Assembly (NCBI RefSeq): GCF_029224025.1
Contig: NZ_CP119392.1
Span: forward strand, 767,001-831,000
DNA from: Rhodanobacter sp. AS-Z3
GTDB lineage: Bacteria; Pseudomonadota; Gammaproteobacteria; Xanthomonadales; Rhodanobacteraceae
Length of the DNA: 64,000 nt
Reading direction: 5' to 3'
The number at the start of each line of letters is the position of its first letter. Position 1 is the first letter of the stretch. A program made the translations under genes and the position numbers. The notes below the pieces were generated by a model. It was given only the letters and a program-made list of their open reading frames with translations, was not told where the DNA came from and searched no databases. This document shows, one piece after another, positions 45,191 through 54,643 of this stretch.

Positions 45191-46006
45191 TCAGCGATCC
45201 AGTTCGTGTTGCGTCAGCTTGCCGGCAGCGAGCTCCATGGATTCGGGATTACGGCACATCTCGTAGTAACGCATGCGTTTGTAAACCGCATACGCGGCAT
45301 TCGTCTGGGCGACCACGAAGCCACGCCAGCCATCCAGCGCGGCCAGACGGAACACGTAGTCCTTGATGAAGCTGCTGGCGAACACCAGTGGGCAATCCCA
45401 CATCCGTGGCGAACGTTTGTGCTGGTGCCAGTCGCGTGCCTTCAGTTCGGCATAGCGCAAGACCTTGAGTCCCTTGTGCACCAGGGTCGGGTTGTTCACA
45501 TGTTCGAACGGTGACTGCAGCAGCGCTTGCGGGCCATTCCAGGTCAGCGATTCGTGCACCCGCACATCACGCCAGCGCGCCCGCTCGCGGTGGTATAGCC
45601 GATTCAATTTCTCGCCCACCATCGGGCGATACCAGCGCATCGGTGCGCCCATGTACAGGGTGCGTCGGCGCAAGGTGACCACGGCGGTGTCCGAGGCCAT
45701 GACCTCGGGAAGTCGCCGCTCCATCTCGCTGATCAACTCCGGCGAAAGGTATTCGTCGGCATCCAGCGCCAGCACCCAGTCATGCTGGCATTGGGTGGTG
45801 CCGAAATTGCGTTGCGGGCCGAAACCCAGCCAGTCCTGCTGCACCACGCGCGCGCCGTGCCGCATGGCAATCTCGTCGGTGCCGTCGGTGCTGCCGCAAT
45901 CGATTACCAGTTTCTCGGCGGCAAACGGCACGCTGTCCAGGCAACGAGCAATGCTGGCAGCTTCGTTGTGGGTCATGACCACGAGGCTCAACGGAAGTTT
46001 TGGCAT
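45191..46006 (-). CDS. Glycosyltransferase family 2 (WaaE/KdtX-like)
   Basis: 271 residues. GT-A fold: LSLVVMTHNEAASIARCLDS at the N-terminus, D-x-D region WVLALDADEYLSPELISEM (residues about 77-95) and an acceptor-side segment WRDVRVHESLTW. It resembles WaaE/KdtX, which adds a sugar to the LPS inner core. Near the TagD-, TagB- and WaaL-like genes it probably forms part of an LPS or capsule locus. Donor and acceptor cannot be told. Confidence 0.87.
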   Translation of the reverse strand: MPKLPLSLVVMTHNEAASIARCLDSVPFAAEKLVIDCGSTDGTDEIAMRHGARVVQQDWLGFGPQRNFGTTQCQHDWVLALDADEYLSPELISEMERRLPEVMASDTAVVTLRRRTLYMGAPMRWYRPMVGEKLNRLYHRERARWRDVRVHESLTWNGPQALLQSPFEHVNNPTLVHKGLKVLRYAELKARDWHQHKRSPRMWDCPLVFASSFIKDYVFRLAALDGWRGFVVAQTNAAYAVYKRMRYYEMCRNPESMELAAGKLTQHELDR

Positions 46007-46074
46007 GTATCCACCTGGTGATGCTGAATTTCGTTGCTCGCGGGAAAGCGGTGTGGGTGCACGGGCCTGGCTTG

Positions 46075-46536
46075 CTAGTCGAAGCGGTCAATGATTGTGG
46101 AAAGGATGCCCAACGCCTGCTTCAATTCGTCGATATGGGTCTTGTCCAGCACGCTCAACAGCTTCTTCATGCTGGTGCTGGACACGTCGTCGGTGCGGGG
46201 CAGATAGACGACCTCGCAACAATCGCGCAGCGCGTCAAACTTGCCAGACCAGTCGTTGCCCATGCCGAAGATCGACACATCATGCTTTTCGATGTCGCCG
46301 CGCTTCTGCTCCCAGTGGGTTTCCGGAATGGCCAGATCCACGCACTTGATGTTTTGCACGATGCGCAGCCGGTCCTCGAAGCGAACCACGGTCTGCTTGC
46401 CTTTGCTGGCGTTGAATTCGTCAGTGGACACGCCCACCAGCAGGTAGTCACCCAGATCTTTCAGCCGCTGCAGAAGATTCAGATGACCGATGTGGAACAG
46501 ATCGAACGTGCCATAGGTGAGTACCACTTTGTTCAT
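46075..46536 (-). CDS. TagD-like glycerol-3-phosphate cytidylyltransferase
   Basis: 153 residues. The start region VVLTYGTFDLFHIGHLNLLQ carries the nucleotidyltransferase HxGH motif (HIGH, residues about 15-18); a later RTDDVSSTSMKKLL contains the RTDGVSTT-like motif. TagD makes CDP-glycerol from CTP and glycerol-3-phosphate. The start at 46536 is chosen because a longer frame upstream lies inside the next gene. Close to the TagB/F-like gene (71 bases apart), it would supply CDP-glycerol for that enzyme, suggesting glycerophosphate decoration of a surface glycan. Confidence 0.88.
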   Translation of the reverse strand: MNKVVLTYGTFDLFHIGHLNLLQRLKDLGDYLLVGVSTDEFNASKGKQTVVRFEDRLRIVQNIKCVDLAIPETHWEQKRGDIEKHDVSIFGMGNDWSGKFDALRDCCEVVYLPRTDDVSSTSMKKLLSVLDKTHIDELKQALGILSTIIDRFD

Positions 46537-46606
46537 CGTTTTGCCTTTGGATGCCGCGCAATAACCGGCCTGAACATCGACGCAGAGCCTACATGGTCTG
46601 GTGCGT

Positions 46607-47623
46607 CTACCGGGGCAATTCGCGCCAGTACTTGAAGCGCCGCAACAGACTCCACGGCTTGCGCCGCAAGCCAGTCCGCCCTTCGACCAGCATGGCTTCG
46701 ACGGCGTCGAGCACCCGCTCACTCGAACGGCCGTCGCGGTAGGGATGCATCTGCTCGGCGTAATGGTCGCGCGCCTGCCGCGAGGGATCTCGTCCCTCCA
46801 GCACATCCCGCAACGCGCGCTCGAGCTCCTCCGGCGTATCGACGTTGACCAGATGCGGCCCCGGCATGCGGTTGCGGAAGGCGACGACCGGTTTGCCCAG
46901 CAGCATGAATTCTGCGGCGGCCGACGAGGTATCGGTGAGCATCACGTCAGCCTGGTGCAGCAGCGGCAACAATGCCGTGCTTGACGAGATCTCGAAGTTC
47001 TTTCCGTGGATCGCCCGGATCGGCGCGGCGAATTCACTGGCCATCTTGGGATGGAACTTCACCGTCCAGTGCCAGTCCCGTCGAGCCACGATGCCGGCGA
47101 TCGCTTCGGCCAGCGCGGGTGCCGAGGTCATCGATGGACTGAACGTTGGCGCGTAGAGAATGTGCTTGCGCTCATCGGTGGTCGCGGCGACTGGAAAGTT
47201 GAACAAGGTGTCCATCTTCGGCCAACCGGTTTCGACCACCTTGAACCATCCGTGCTGCTCGGCCAGTCGCAGGAAGGGATCAGTGGTCAACGGGCCGAAC
47301 GTGCAAAACAGATCGAACATCCCGCGGATGCGGAAGTGGCCCTTTTTCTCGATACCAAAACCGTGGAACACCTGCACTTTCAGGCCGGGAAACGACAACG
47401 GCACTTCATTGCCCGGAGCAAACACCGCGTCGGGCTGGAAGGCCTGCACCTCGCCCACGGAGCGCAACTGGCGCTCGTCCTGCTGGAGTGAGTCGACCGA
47501 CAACCCATTCAGGAACCAGGCCACCTCCGCACCACGTGCCCTTGCAGCCTGTTGCAGCGGCCGCAGGATTTCAAAGGCATAGGACTGTTCCACGAAAAAC
47601 AGGTAATGACGCGGTTTCGACAT
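46607..47623 (-). CDS. TagB/TagF-like CDP-glycerol glycerophosphotransferase
   Basis: 338 residues resembling the glycerophosphotransferase family of teichoic acid enzymes. Recognisable segments are KVQVFHGFGIEKKGHFR (His of the active site near 87), KFHPKMASEF (second catalytic His near 188) and the ADVMLTDTSSAAAEFMLLGKPVVAFRN block (about 225-252). Its partner is the TagD-like gene downstream on the same strand. In Gram-negatives such pairs add phosphoglycerol to capsule or LPS. Confidence 0.86.
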   Translation of the reverse strand: MSKPRHYLFFVEQSYAFEILRPLQQAARARGAEVAWFLNGLSVDSLQQDERQLRSVGEVQAFQPDAVFAPGNEVPLSFPGLKVQVFHGFGIEKKGHFRIRGMFDLFCTFGPLTTDPFLRLAEQHGWFKVVETGWPKMDTLFNFPVAATTDERKHILYAPTFSPSMTSAPALAEAIAGIVARRDWHWTVKFHPKMASEFAAPIRAIHGKNFEISSSTALLPLLHQADVMLTDTSSAAAEFMLLGKPVVAFRNRMPGPHLVNVDTPEELERALRDVLEGRDPSRQARDHYAEQMHPYRDGRSSERVLDAVEAMLVEGRTGLRRKPWSLLRRFKYWRELPR

Positions 47624-47686
47624 GAGACATCCATAGCGCAGTGCAATGCCAGTGGCTGGTTGTTGGTCCGTCCGGACGCGTCGATT

Positions 47687-49024
47687 CTAGTCGGTCTGCT
47701 TTTGCTCGATCACGGGAGGCGTGCCGTTCGGCAGGGCGAGTCGACCGCCATGTGCTCTCCCCCAATGAGCGTTTTCAGGTCGGTCCGTGCGCATGTTCAA
47801 GCGCCGCGCGATCAGCAAGGCGAGGCCGCTGATGGTGAAAAAATAGAAGGATTGCGGCATCACCCGATAGAACACGCTATCGGTCAAGGCGCATAGTACG
47901 TAAAGACCAATCACGGCCATGCCGGCAGCGGCAGGCAATCCCACGCCGTCGTCGCTGTCGCGCACGTGTCGTGCGAAGTAGCGTAGTGGCACCAGGAAAA
48001 CCAGCAACAGCACCAGAACACCCGGAATGCCGCCGCTGGACGCTGCCTGCAGGTATTGATTGTGCGGCTGGTTGTAGCCCGCAATGATCGGGCTGCTGCG
48101 GCCAGCCTGGATCTCGGTGCGCGCATATTCTTCGAACTGGTTTGGCCCGATGCCCGTCAGCGGGTGTTCGACGAAGGCGTGGCTGGCAGTGCGCCACATG
48201 GCCAATCGCTCGCGCACGGCACCCGGGGTCTGGTCGTGGTGCTCGAACGTAGCCACTTCCGGACGGATCGACTCGAAGCGGGCAAGCAAGCTTCCATGCA
48301 GAACGAAGGCGGTGACACAGGCAAGGCAACAAAACCCGCCAACCATAAGCAGGGAGCGGCGCCAGCGGCCCGTGCGCCAGCTCTGCAAGAACAGCAAAAA
48401 CACCGCCATCGGGAGGAACGCCAGCAAGGGGCCGCGGCTTTGTGTCAGCAAGGCTCCGAACAAGCTCAGCAATACCGCTGTTGCATGCAGTATTTTTTCC
48501 GCCGTGCAAGCCATGCTGTGGAACAACTGCGACATCGCCAGCAGACTCAATCCGAGCAGTACCGTGGCCAGCGCAATCGAAGCGGACGCGCCGCCATTCA
48601 AACCATACGGACGGTCGATATCCAGCACGCTGAACTGAATCACACAAATCAGGCCAAGCGTCGCCGCGGTCAGGCTGAAGCCTGCCCAGACCAGGGACAT
48701 TCGCAAGGGTAGGGCGAACGCAGCTGCCGCGACCAGATACAGCAGCAGATGGGCGGGGCTATCCAGCGGTCGCCAGCCACTGTGGTGCAGGGTGGCGTTG
48801 ATGATCATGAAGAGTGTCATCGCCAGGATTGCCCACACGACGGACGACGCGCTGCGATAACTGTCACGTACCTGACGAAAACGCGCGATGCTCGCCAGGC
48901 CGGCAAGAAAAAGGGCTGCTGCCGGGAGTGCCTTGAGGCGTATGTCGATCGAAACCGACAGTGGTACCAAGGCGACCAGAATCGACAGGGTCCAGCCCTT
49001 CCATGAATTCAGTGTTGCTTGCAT
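47687..49024 (-). CDS. O-antigen ligase / Wzy-C family membrane protein
   Basis: 445 residues with about ten membrane helices and the large periplasmic loop typical of WaaL/Wzy-C proteins. The loop contains PLTGIGPNQFEEYAR ... YNQPHNQYLQAASSGGIPGV, with the catalytic H near 300-310. WaaL links O-antigen from undecaprenyl diphosphate to lipid A core. A start at 49024 is backed by AAAGGACGCCCC; a longer in-frame extension to 49063 is unlikely. It fits with the glycosyltransferase genes downstream. Confidence 0.82.
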   Translation of the reverse strand: MQATLNSWKGWTLSILVALVPLSVSIDIRLKALPAAALFLAGLASIARFRQVRDSYRSASSVVWAILAMTLFMIINATLHHSGWRPLDSPAHLLLYLVAAAAFALPLRMSLVWAGFSLTAATLGLICVIQFSVLDIDRPYGLNGGASASIALATVLLGLSLLAMSQLFHSMACTAEKILHATAVLLSLFGALLTQSRGPLLAFLPMAVFLLFLQSWRTGRWRRSLLMVGGFCCLACVTAFVLHGSLLARFESIRPEVATFEHHDQTPGAVRERLAMWRTASHAFVEHPLTGIGPNQFEEYARTEIQAGRSSPIIAGYNQPHNQYLQAASSGGIPGVLVLLLVFLVPLRYFARHVRDSDDGVGLPAAAGMAVIGLYVLCALTDSVFYRVMPQSFYFFTISGLALLIARRLNMRTDRPENAHWGRAHGGRLALPNGTPPVIEQKQTD

Positions 49025-49199
49025 GGGGCGTCCTTTTTCATGCGAGTGAGGTAGCGCCGACACGACTCCCCCACGGCTTTTTCAACATGAGCAAAAGCTA
49101 GCTCATCACAGCTGAGCTGAACCTAATCGGAGAGCAGGAATCCAGCGCCACTTTTCGTTTGTGAAAACAGCAGTGGCGTGGGGGGTGGACGCGCTGGGT

Positions 49200-50507
49200 T
49201 CATCCGTGAATCCGCTTCGCCAGCACGGCGTAATACATGCCATCAAGGTCGCCGTCGCCGGGCAGGATCTGCCAGCCGACCGCGGCAGGCTGTCCCGCTG
49301 GCAGCTTGAACGTCACGGCTTCAGCGTCGGCCTGGCTGGCCAGCAGCTCGTCCACGATGACCTCGTTTTCCGCGCGCAGCACCGAGCAGGTGATGTAAAT
49401 CAGTCGTCCACCCGGTGCCAGCAGCGGCCACAGCGCGGAGAGGATGCGTCGCTGCTGTGCGTGCATGTTGGAAATGTCGCTTTCGCGTCGGTGCAGGCGC
49501 ACGTCAGGTCGGCGGCGCAGAACGCCGGTGGCCGAACACGGTGCGTCAATCAGGATGCGATCGAACGGCTGGCCTTTCCACCAGCCCGCCGGGGCACCGG
49601 CGTCACCGATAACCACCTTGGCATTCAGGCGCAACCGCATCAGGTTTTCACGGATGCGCTCGGCGCGTGGTGCGTCGAATTCCAGCGCGGTCAGGTCGAT
49701 GTTGGCGCGCTCGAGCAGGTGACACGCTTTGCCGCCTGGCGCGGCGCAGGCATCCAGTACGCGCAAGCCGTCGTGCAGCTCCGCCAGATCGGCGGCGACC
49801 TGGGCGGCGCCATCCTGCACCGCGAACCAGCCGTCTTCAAAGCCGGGCATGCGGGTGACGTCGGCGCTGTGTGGCAGGACCAGCGCATCGGCCAGCCACG
49901 GATGCGGCAAGGCGGCGTAACCGGCAGCATTCAACTGTTCGATCAGCGCATTGCGCTCGCTGCGCTGGCGATTGACCCGCAGCATCAGCGGCGGCTCGCC
50001 GTTATCGGCGGCCATCACTGCTTCGGCTTGCTCGGGCCAGTCACGCTGCAAGGCATTGGCCAGCCATTGGGGGTGCGAATGGCGGGTTTGTGCTTTGGCG
50101 TCGAGTTGAGTCAACAGAGTTTCGCGTTCGCGCTGCCAGCGGCGCAGCACGGCGTTGACCAGGCCGGCCAGTTGCGGGCGCTTCAGCGCGCGCACGGCTT
50201 CGACCGTGGCGGCCACGGCGGCGTAATCCTGCAGTTCCAGAATTTCCAGCTGGACCATGCCGAGCACCAACAGGGCATGCACGGCCGGGTCCTTGTGCCG
50301 GAGCGACTTTTCCAGCAAGCCGTCGACCGCGGCGTCGAAGCGCAACCACCAGCGCGCACCTTCACTGAGCAGTGCCATCAGCAGCGCGCGATCGCGCGGA
50401 TCGGCCAGCTTCGGCGCGTCACGCTGCATGACTTCGCGCAGTGAGGCGCCGCGCATCGCGATTTCGGCAAGGCCCCGGGCCGCCAGGGCGCGCGTGTCGG
50501 TTTTCAT
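49200..50507 (-). CDS. rsmB: 16S rRNA (cytosine(967)-C5)-methyltransferase RsmB
   Basis: 435 residues. The N-terminal NusB-like helical domain ([29 protein letters not shown] ... [28 protein letters not shown]) is followed by a SAM-binding Rossmann domain: [17 protein letters not shown] (motif I), [23 protein letters not shown] with one Cys, and LIYITCSVL with the catalytic Cys. It methylates C967 of 16S rRNA. The ATG at 50507 overlaps the fmt stop by 4 bases. Confidence 0.96.
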   Translation of the reverse strand: MKTDTRALAARGLAEIAMRGASLREVMQRDAPKLADPRDRALLMALLSEGARWWLRFDAAVDGLLEKSLRHKDPAVHALLVLGMVQLEILELQDYAAVAATVEAVRALKRPQLAGLVNAVLRRWQRERETLLTQLDAKAQTRHSHPQWLANALQRDWPEQAEAVMAADNGEPPLMLRVNRQRSERNALIEQLNAAGYAALPHPWLADALVLPHSADVTRMPGFEDGWFAVQDGAAQVAADLAELHDGLRVLDACAAPGGKACHLLERANIDLTALEFDAPRAERIRENLMRLRLNAKVVIGDAGAPAGWWKGQPFDRILIDAPCSATGVLRRRPDVRLHRRESDISNMHAQQRRILSALWPLLAPGGRLIYITCSVLRAENEVIVDELLASQADAEAVTFKLPAGQPAAVGWQILPGDGDLDGMYYAVLAKRIHG

Positions 50508-51460
50508 GGTGCCCGCCGCAATTCGGGTCGTGCGTTGAGATAGTCGACCGCACTGATGCGCTTGCCGCCAGCACGCTGTACCGCGTTGATGCGCAACACG
50601 CCGGAGCCACAGGCCAGGTCGATGCCATGGCGCCCGGCGCTCAGCACGTCGCCGGGTTGCCCGTGGTGATCCTGGGCGATTGCCTTGGCTGCCCATATCC
50701 GCAAGGTCTCGCCGGCGATTTCGCCCTCGGCTACCGGCCACGGATCGAAGGCGCGTACCTGCAACTCCAGCGCCATCGCTGGACGGCTGAAGTCGAGCTT
50801 CGCTTCAGCCTTGTCCAGCTTGTGCGCGTAGGTCACGCCATCTTCGGATTGCGGCGACGCCGACAGTGTCTCGCCGGCCAGTGTGCGGCGCAGGCCTTGA
50901 GCCAGCACGTCGGCGCCAAGTTGTGACAGGCGGTCGTGCAGCGAGCCACCGGTGTCTTCGCCATGGATGGGCGTTCGCCGTTGCAGCATCACCGGGCCGG
51001 TATCCAGGCCGGCTTCCATTTGCATCAGGTCGACGCCGCTCTCGCTGTCGCCAGCCAGAATCGCGCGCTGGATCGGCGCGGCGCCGCGCCAGCGTGGCAG
51101 CAGGCTGGCGTGCACGTTCCAGCAGCCGAGTTGCGGAATTGCCAACACCTTGCGCGGCAGGATCAGGCCGTAGGCAACCACGACCAGCAGATCGGGTTGA
51201 TACGCGGCCAGCGCCTGCTGCACTTCGCTGGATTTCAGCGACTCCGGTTGCTCGACGGTGATGCCGGCATCCAGCGCGGCTTGCTTGACCGGACTGGGGG
51301 TCAGCCTGCGGCCGCGTCCTGCCGGACGGTCGGGTTGGGTGTAGACGGCCACCACCTCGGCGCCACTGGCGCGGCAGGCCTCCAGGCAGGGCACGGAGAA
51401 TTCGGGCGTGCCGGCGAAGAGGATGCGCAAGCCCGGTTCAGCCAGAGCAGTGCCGTTCAA
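50504..51460 (-). CDS. fmt: Methionyl-tRNA formyltransferase
   Basis: 318 residues. Formylates initiator Met-tRNA with 10-formyl-THF. Motifs: [18 protein letters not shown] at the N-terminus, [24 protein letters not shown] with the catalytic N-x-H-x-S-L-L-P-x-x-R-G (about residues 110-126), and the C-terminal OB domain. No ATG fits the family start; a TTG at 51460, overlapping the def stop as TTGA, gives the expected length. This makes def-fmt-rsmB a continuous overlapped unit. Confidence 0.95.
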   Translation of the reverse strand: MNGTALAEPGLRILFAGTPEFSVPCLEACRASGAEVVAVYTQPDRPAGRGRRLTPSPVKQAALDAGITVEQPESLKSSEVQQALAAYQPDLLVVVAYGLILPRKVLAIPQLGCWNVHASLLPRWRGAAPIQRAILAGDSESGVDLMQMEAGLDTGPVMLQRRTPIHGEDTGGSLHDRLSQLGADVLAQGLRRTLAGETLSASPQSEDGVTYAHKLDKAEAKLDFSRPAMALELQVRAFDPWPVAEGEIAGETLRIWAAKAIAQDHHGQPGDVLSAGRHGIDLACGSGVLRINAVQRAGGKRISAVDYLNARPELRRAP

Positions 51461-51966
51461 GCACCAACCGCCTGCTTGCGGTGTTTTTCCAGGCGCTTCA
51501 GCAACAGCGCGCGCTTCAATGGCGACAGGTAGTCGACGAACACCTTGCCCTCCAGATGATCCATCTCGTGCTGGATACATACCGCCAGCGGACCTTCAAC
51601 CTCGATGATGACTTCCTTGCCGTCGGCATCCTGCGCCTGCACCTTCACGGCCAGCGCGCGCGTCACGTCGGCATACAGGCCGGGAAAGGACAGGCAGCCT
51701 TCCTGATAAACCTGCGAACCATCCTTCTCGAGGATGCGGGCGTTGATCAACACCAGCGGCTCATTGCGTTCGTCGCTCATGTCGGCCACCAGCACGCGCT
51801 GGTGCACGTTCACCTGGGTAGCGGCCAGGCCGACGCCATTGGCGGCATACATGGTTTCATACAGGTCGGCCACGAACTGCTTCAGCTTCGCGTCGAACAC
51901 GGTCACCGGCTCGGCACGGGTGCGCAGGCGCGGATCGGGGAACTCAAGAATGGATAACAGGGACAT
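51457..51966 (-). CDS. def: Peptide deformylase
   Basis: 169 residues. Removes the formyl group from nascent proteins. The three active-site motifs are intact: GVGLAATQ (about 44-51), EGCLSFP (about 89-95, Cys metal ligand) and QHEMDHLEG (about 131-139, two His ligands). A GGTGAG site lies ahead of the ATG. It starts the def-fmt-rsmB operon and is divergent from the LysM gene; the 189-base gap between them holds both promoters. Confidence 0.97.
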   Translation of the reverse strand: MSLLSILEFPDPRLRTRAEPVTVFDAKLKQFVADLYETMYAANGVGLAATQVNVHQRVLVADMSDERNEPLVLINARILEKDGSQVYQEGCLSFPGLYADVTRALAVKVQAQDADGKEVIIEVEGPLAVCIQHEMDHLEGKVFVDYLSPLKRALLLKRLEKHRKQAVGA

Positions 51967-52155
51967 GGAATCTCACCTCGGCACCGAAAATGCGGGCGAT
52001 TTGGTAAAAATCACCCTCGGAGCCATCTAGAATGTGTCTCATTGTACGTCGGCAAGCATCCGAGCGCAGACGATTTTTGCCAACTGGCACCTGTTGCGCG
52101 CGTTAACCATTCGGTTACACTCGACCGAGCATCTGGGGAAGGGGGATTCCCACCA

Positions 52156-53283
52156 ATGATCAAGAAAATTATCGTGTTGCTGGCCGGTATGCTGGTCACT
52201 GTGGCGGTCTATGCAGCGGGAGCTCAGCTTCGTGCCGACCACCCCGACAGCTACACCGTCCGTCGTGGCGACACGTTATGGGCCATTTCTGCCAAGTTCC
52301 TGGCCAAGCCATGGCTGTGGCCGGAGATCTGGCAGGCCAACCCGCAGGTGCGCAACCCGCATCTGATCTATCCGGGTGACGTGCTCAACCTGTCATTCAT
52401 CAATGGCCCGCACCTTGGTCTGCAGCCGAGTGTCCGTCGCGAAGGCGATGCGATCCCGGCGATCCCCCTGTCCGAACTGAAAATGTTCCTCAAGGACATG
52501 CGGGTGATGGATTCAAATGCGGTCAGTTCGGCGCCTTACGTGGTGGGTCTCGAAGAATCCCGTCTGCGTGGCGCTGTTGGCCAGAACCTTTACGTTCGCG
52601 GTTTGCAGGGTGACGCTGGCCAGCGCTGGGCCATCGTGCGGCCGACCCACGTGTTTCGTGGTTTCGAGCAGGGTGACCCGAAGGACGCCGAGAACGGCAT
52701 CGTTGCCCACGACATGGACAGCAATGCGGCGATGGTCAATGCGCCGTGGAGTGAAAACTCCCGCAACGACGGCCACTACGGCAAGGGCGACGACCTGGGT
52801 GTCGAAGTCAGCGTGATCGGCACCGCCGAGACGCTGCGCACGGGTGATCCGGCAACCTTGCTGCTGTTGGACGCGACCAAGGAGATCCGCAGTGGCGACC
52901 GCGTCATGCCGATCGACGACGCGCCGTACGACGCGTACTACTACCCGCATGCAGCCAAGTCGATCCCGAACAACGCCAAGGTGATTGGTCTTGCCGATGC
53001 GATGGTTGCGGCCGGTCCGCAGCAGGTGGTGATGCTGTCAGTGGGTTCGCGCGATGGCATCGACAACGGCAGCACCTTTGCGGTGTTCCAGCCAGGCGAA
53101 ACGATCCACGACGACGTGGCCAGCAACAGCATGCGCCGCAGCTTTGGCGAGAAGGTCAAACTGCCCGACGAATATCTCGGTCATGTCATGGTGTTCCGCA
53201 CCTTTGACCGAGTCAGCTACGGCCTGGTCATGGACAGCCTGCGCCCGATCAGCATTGGCGCCAAGTTGACCACGCCGCAATAA
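52156..53283 (+). CDS. LysM-domain peptidoglycan-binding protein
   Basis: 375 residues. An N-terminal signal peptide (MIKKIIVLLAGMLVTVAVYAAGA) precedes a LysM domain (DSYTVRRGDTLWAISAKFLAKPWLWPEIWQANPQVRNPHLIYPGDVLNL, residues about 36-84). The rest is a conserved extracytoplasmic region without recognised catalytic residues. It is at the same locus as def and dprA in related genomes. The ATG is placed after a long poly-purine leader; an in-frame upstream extension to 52042 has no signal-like sequence. Confidence 0.9.
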   Translation: MIKKIIVLLAGMLVTVAVYAAGAQLRADHPDSYTVRRGDTLWAISAKFLAKPWLWPEIWQANPQVRNPHLIYPGDVLNLSFINGPHLGLQPSVRREGDAIPAIPLSELKMFLKDMRVMDSNAVSSAPYVVGLEESRLRGAVGQNLYVRGLQGDAGQRWAIVRPTHVFRGFEQGDPKDAENGIVAHDMDSNAAMVNAPWSENSRNDGHYGKGDDLGVEVSVIGTAETLRTGDPATLLLLDATKEIRSGDRVMPIDDAPYDAYYYPHAAKSIPNNAKVIGLADAMVAAGPQQVVMLSVGSRDGIDNGSTFAVFQPGETIHDDVASNSMRRSFGEKVKLPDEYLGHVMVFRTFDRVSYGLVMDSLRPISIGAKLTTPQ

Positions 53284-53307
53284 GGCACAACGGCATTTGC
53301 CTACACG

Positions 53308-53337
53308 ACGGCGCGGTCATCACCGCGCCGTTTTCTT
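53308..53337 (+). terminator. Terminator of the LysM gene
   Basis: Stem ACGGCGCGGT/ACCGCGCCGT around CATC, followed by TTTCTTT, 24 bases past the LysM stop. Confidence 0.85.
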
Positions 53338-53363
53338 TGCCCGCTGCTTCGTACACTGCTCAC

Positions 53364-54533
53364 ATGACCATGGATGATCTGGAAGAGCTGCGCGCGTGGC
53401 TGATTGCCTTGCGGACACCGAACTTCGGGCCGGGTGGTCTGCGTGCGCGCCTGGATGCAGCGAATGGTGACATCCAGACGGCACTTGAGCAGCTGCGACG
53501 GCATGCGGCATCGCTGGAGGCGCCTGCGCAGGCTTGGCTGGCGCATCCCGACCAGGGGCAGCTGGACGCGGATCTTGCGTGGCTGGCCGAGCCTGGCCAT
53601 TGCCTGCTGCGCTGCACGGAAGCGGATTTTCCGCCATTGCTGGAAAACATTCCGCAGCCGCCAGCGGCATTGTTTGTTGTCGGCGACAGCAGCCTGCTGC
53701 TGTATCCACAGGTGGCTGTGGTTGGCGCGCGTGCCGCCAGCAGCAGCGGTCGGGCGCATGCAAGGGCGTTTGCGATGGCGCTGGCCGATGCGGGGTTTGC
53801 CATCACCAGTGGCATGGCCGACGGTATTGATGGGGCGGCCCATCTGGCCGCGCTCGACGCGGGTGCAAAGACACTGGCCGTTATCGGCACCGGACCGGAT
53901 CGGGTCTACCCACGCAAGCACCACGCGCTGGCCCGACGCATAGCGGCCGAAGGCGCGATGGTCAGTGAATTCCCGCCCGGCACGGCAGCTCGTCCGGACC
54001 ATTTTCCGCGGCGTAACCGGATCATTTCCGGCCTGTCGCTGGGTACCCTGGTGATCGAAGCGGGCCTGAATTCCGGCTCGCTGATTACAGCGCGTCTGGC
54101 CGCTGAACAGGGGCGTGAAGTATTCGCCCTGCCCGGATCCATCCACGATCCATTGGCTCGTGGCTGCCACCGACTGATCCGTGACGGCGCGCGCCTGGTA
54201 GAGACTGCGGCGGAAATTATCGAGACATTGGCGCCCGCAGCGTGCATGCTTGGCGGTGAATTGGCTGCTCGGCTCAGTTCCGCTGAGGTCAGTGGAGAGG
54301 CCTTTTCGGAGGCCGCCAAAGGCTCGGAATGCGGCCTCTCACTCGCGCACAACGATCCAGAATATCGACTGCTTTTGACGGAACTTGGCCACGCTCCGGC
54401 GACGTTGGACGAACTTGTGCAGCGTACCGGGCAGTCAGCCAGCGTACTTTCGTCGATGCTCTTGATGCTGGAGCTGGACGCCCGGGTAGAGAGCCTGGCG
54501 GGCAACCGCTACCAGCGTCTACCCGATCGGTAG
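53364..54533 (+). CDS. dprA: DNA-processing protein DprA
   Basis: 389 residues. DprA loads RecA on incoming single-stranded DNA during natural transformation. The Rossmann-fold core is visible: VAVVGARAASSSGRAHARAFAMALADAGFAITSGMADGIDGAAHLAALDAG and the later FPRRNRIISGLSLGTLVIEAGLNSGSLITARLAAEQGREVFALPGSI. A C-terminal winged-helix-like domain (about 325-389) follows. Start at 53364 or the ATG two codons later. The smg (DUF494) gene that follows dprA in many gammaproteobacteria is not present in the 110-base gap before topA. Confidence 0.95.
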   Translation: MTMDDLEELRAWLIALRTPNFGPGGLRARLDAANGDIQTALEQLRRHAASLEAPAQAWLAHPDQGQLDADLAWLAEPGHCLLRCTEADFPPLLENIPQPPAALFVVGDSSLLLYPQVAVVGARAASSSGRAHARAFAMALADAGFAITSGMADGIDGAAHLAALDAGAKTLAVIGTGPDRVYPRKHHALARRIAAEGAMVSEFPPGTAARPDHFPRRNRIISGLSLGTLVIEAGLNSGSLITARLAAEQGREVFALPGSIHDPLARGCHRLIRDGARLVETAAEIIETLAPAACMLGGELAARLSSAEVSGEAFSEAAKGSECGLSLAHNDPEYRLLLTELGHAPATLDELVQRTGQSASVLSSMLLMLELDARVESLAGNRYQRLPDR

Positions 54534-54643
54534 AGTCGGCCCGCCACGCGACCGGGCTTGACAGCAGCCGGCGGCGCGTGGTTTCAACTATATATATGTC
54601 CGGCACGGAAGCGCCGGTGGTTCACTTTCGGATATTCAGCTTC

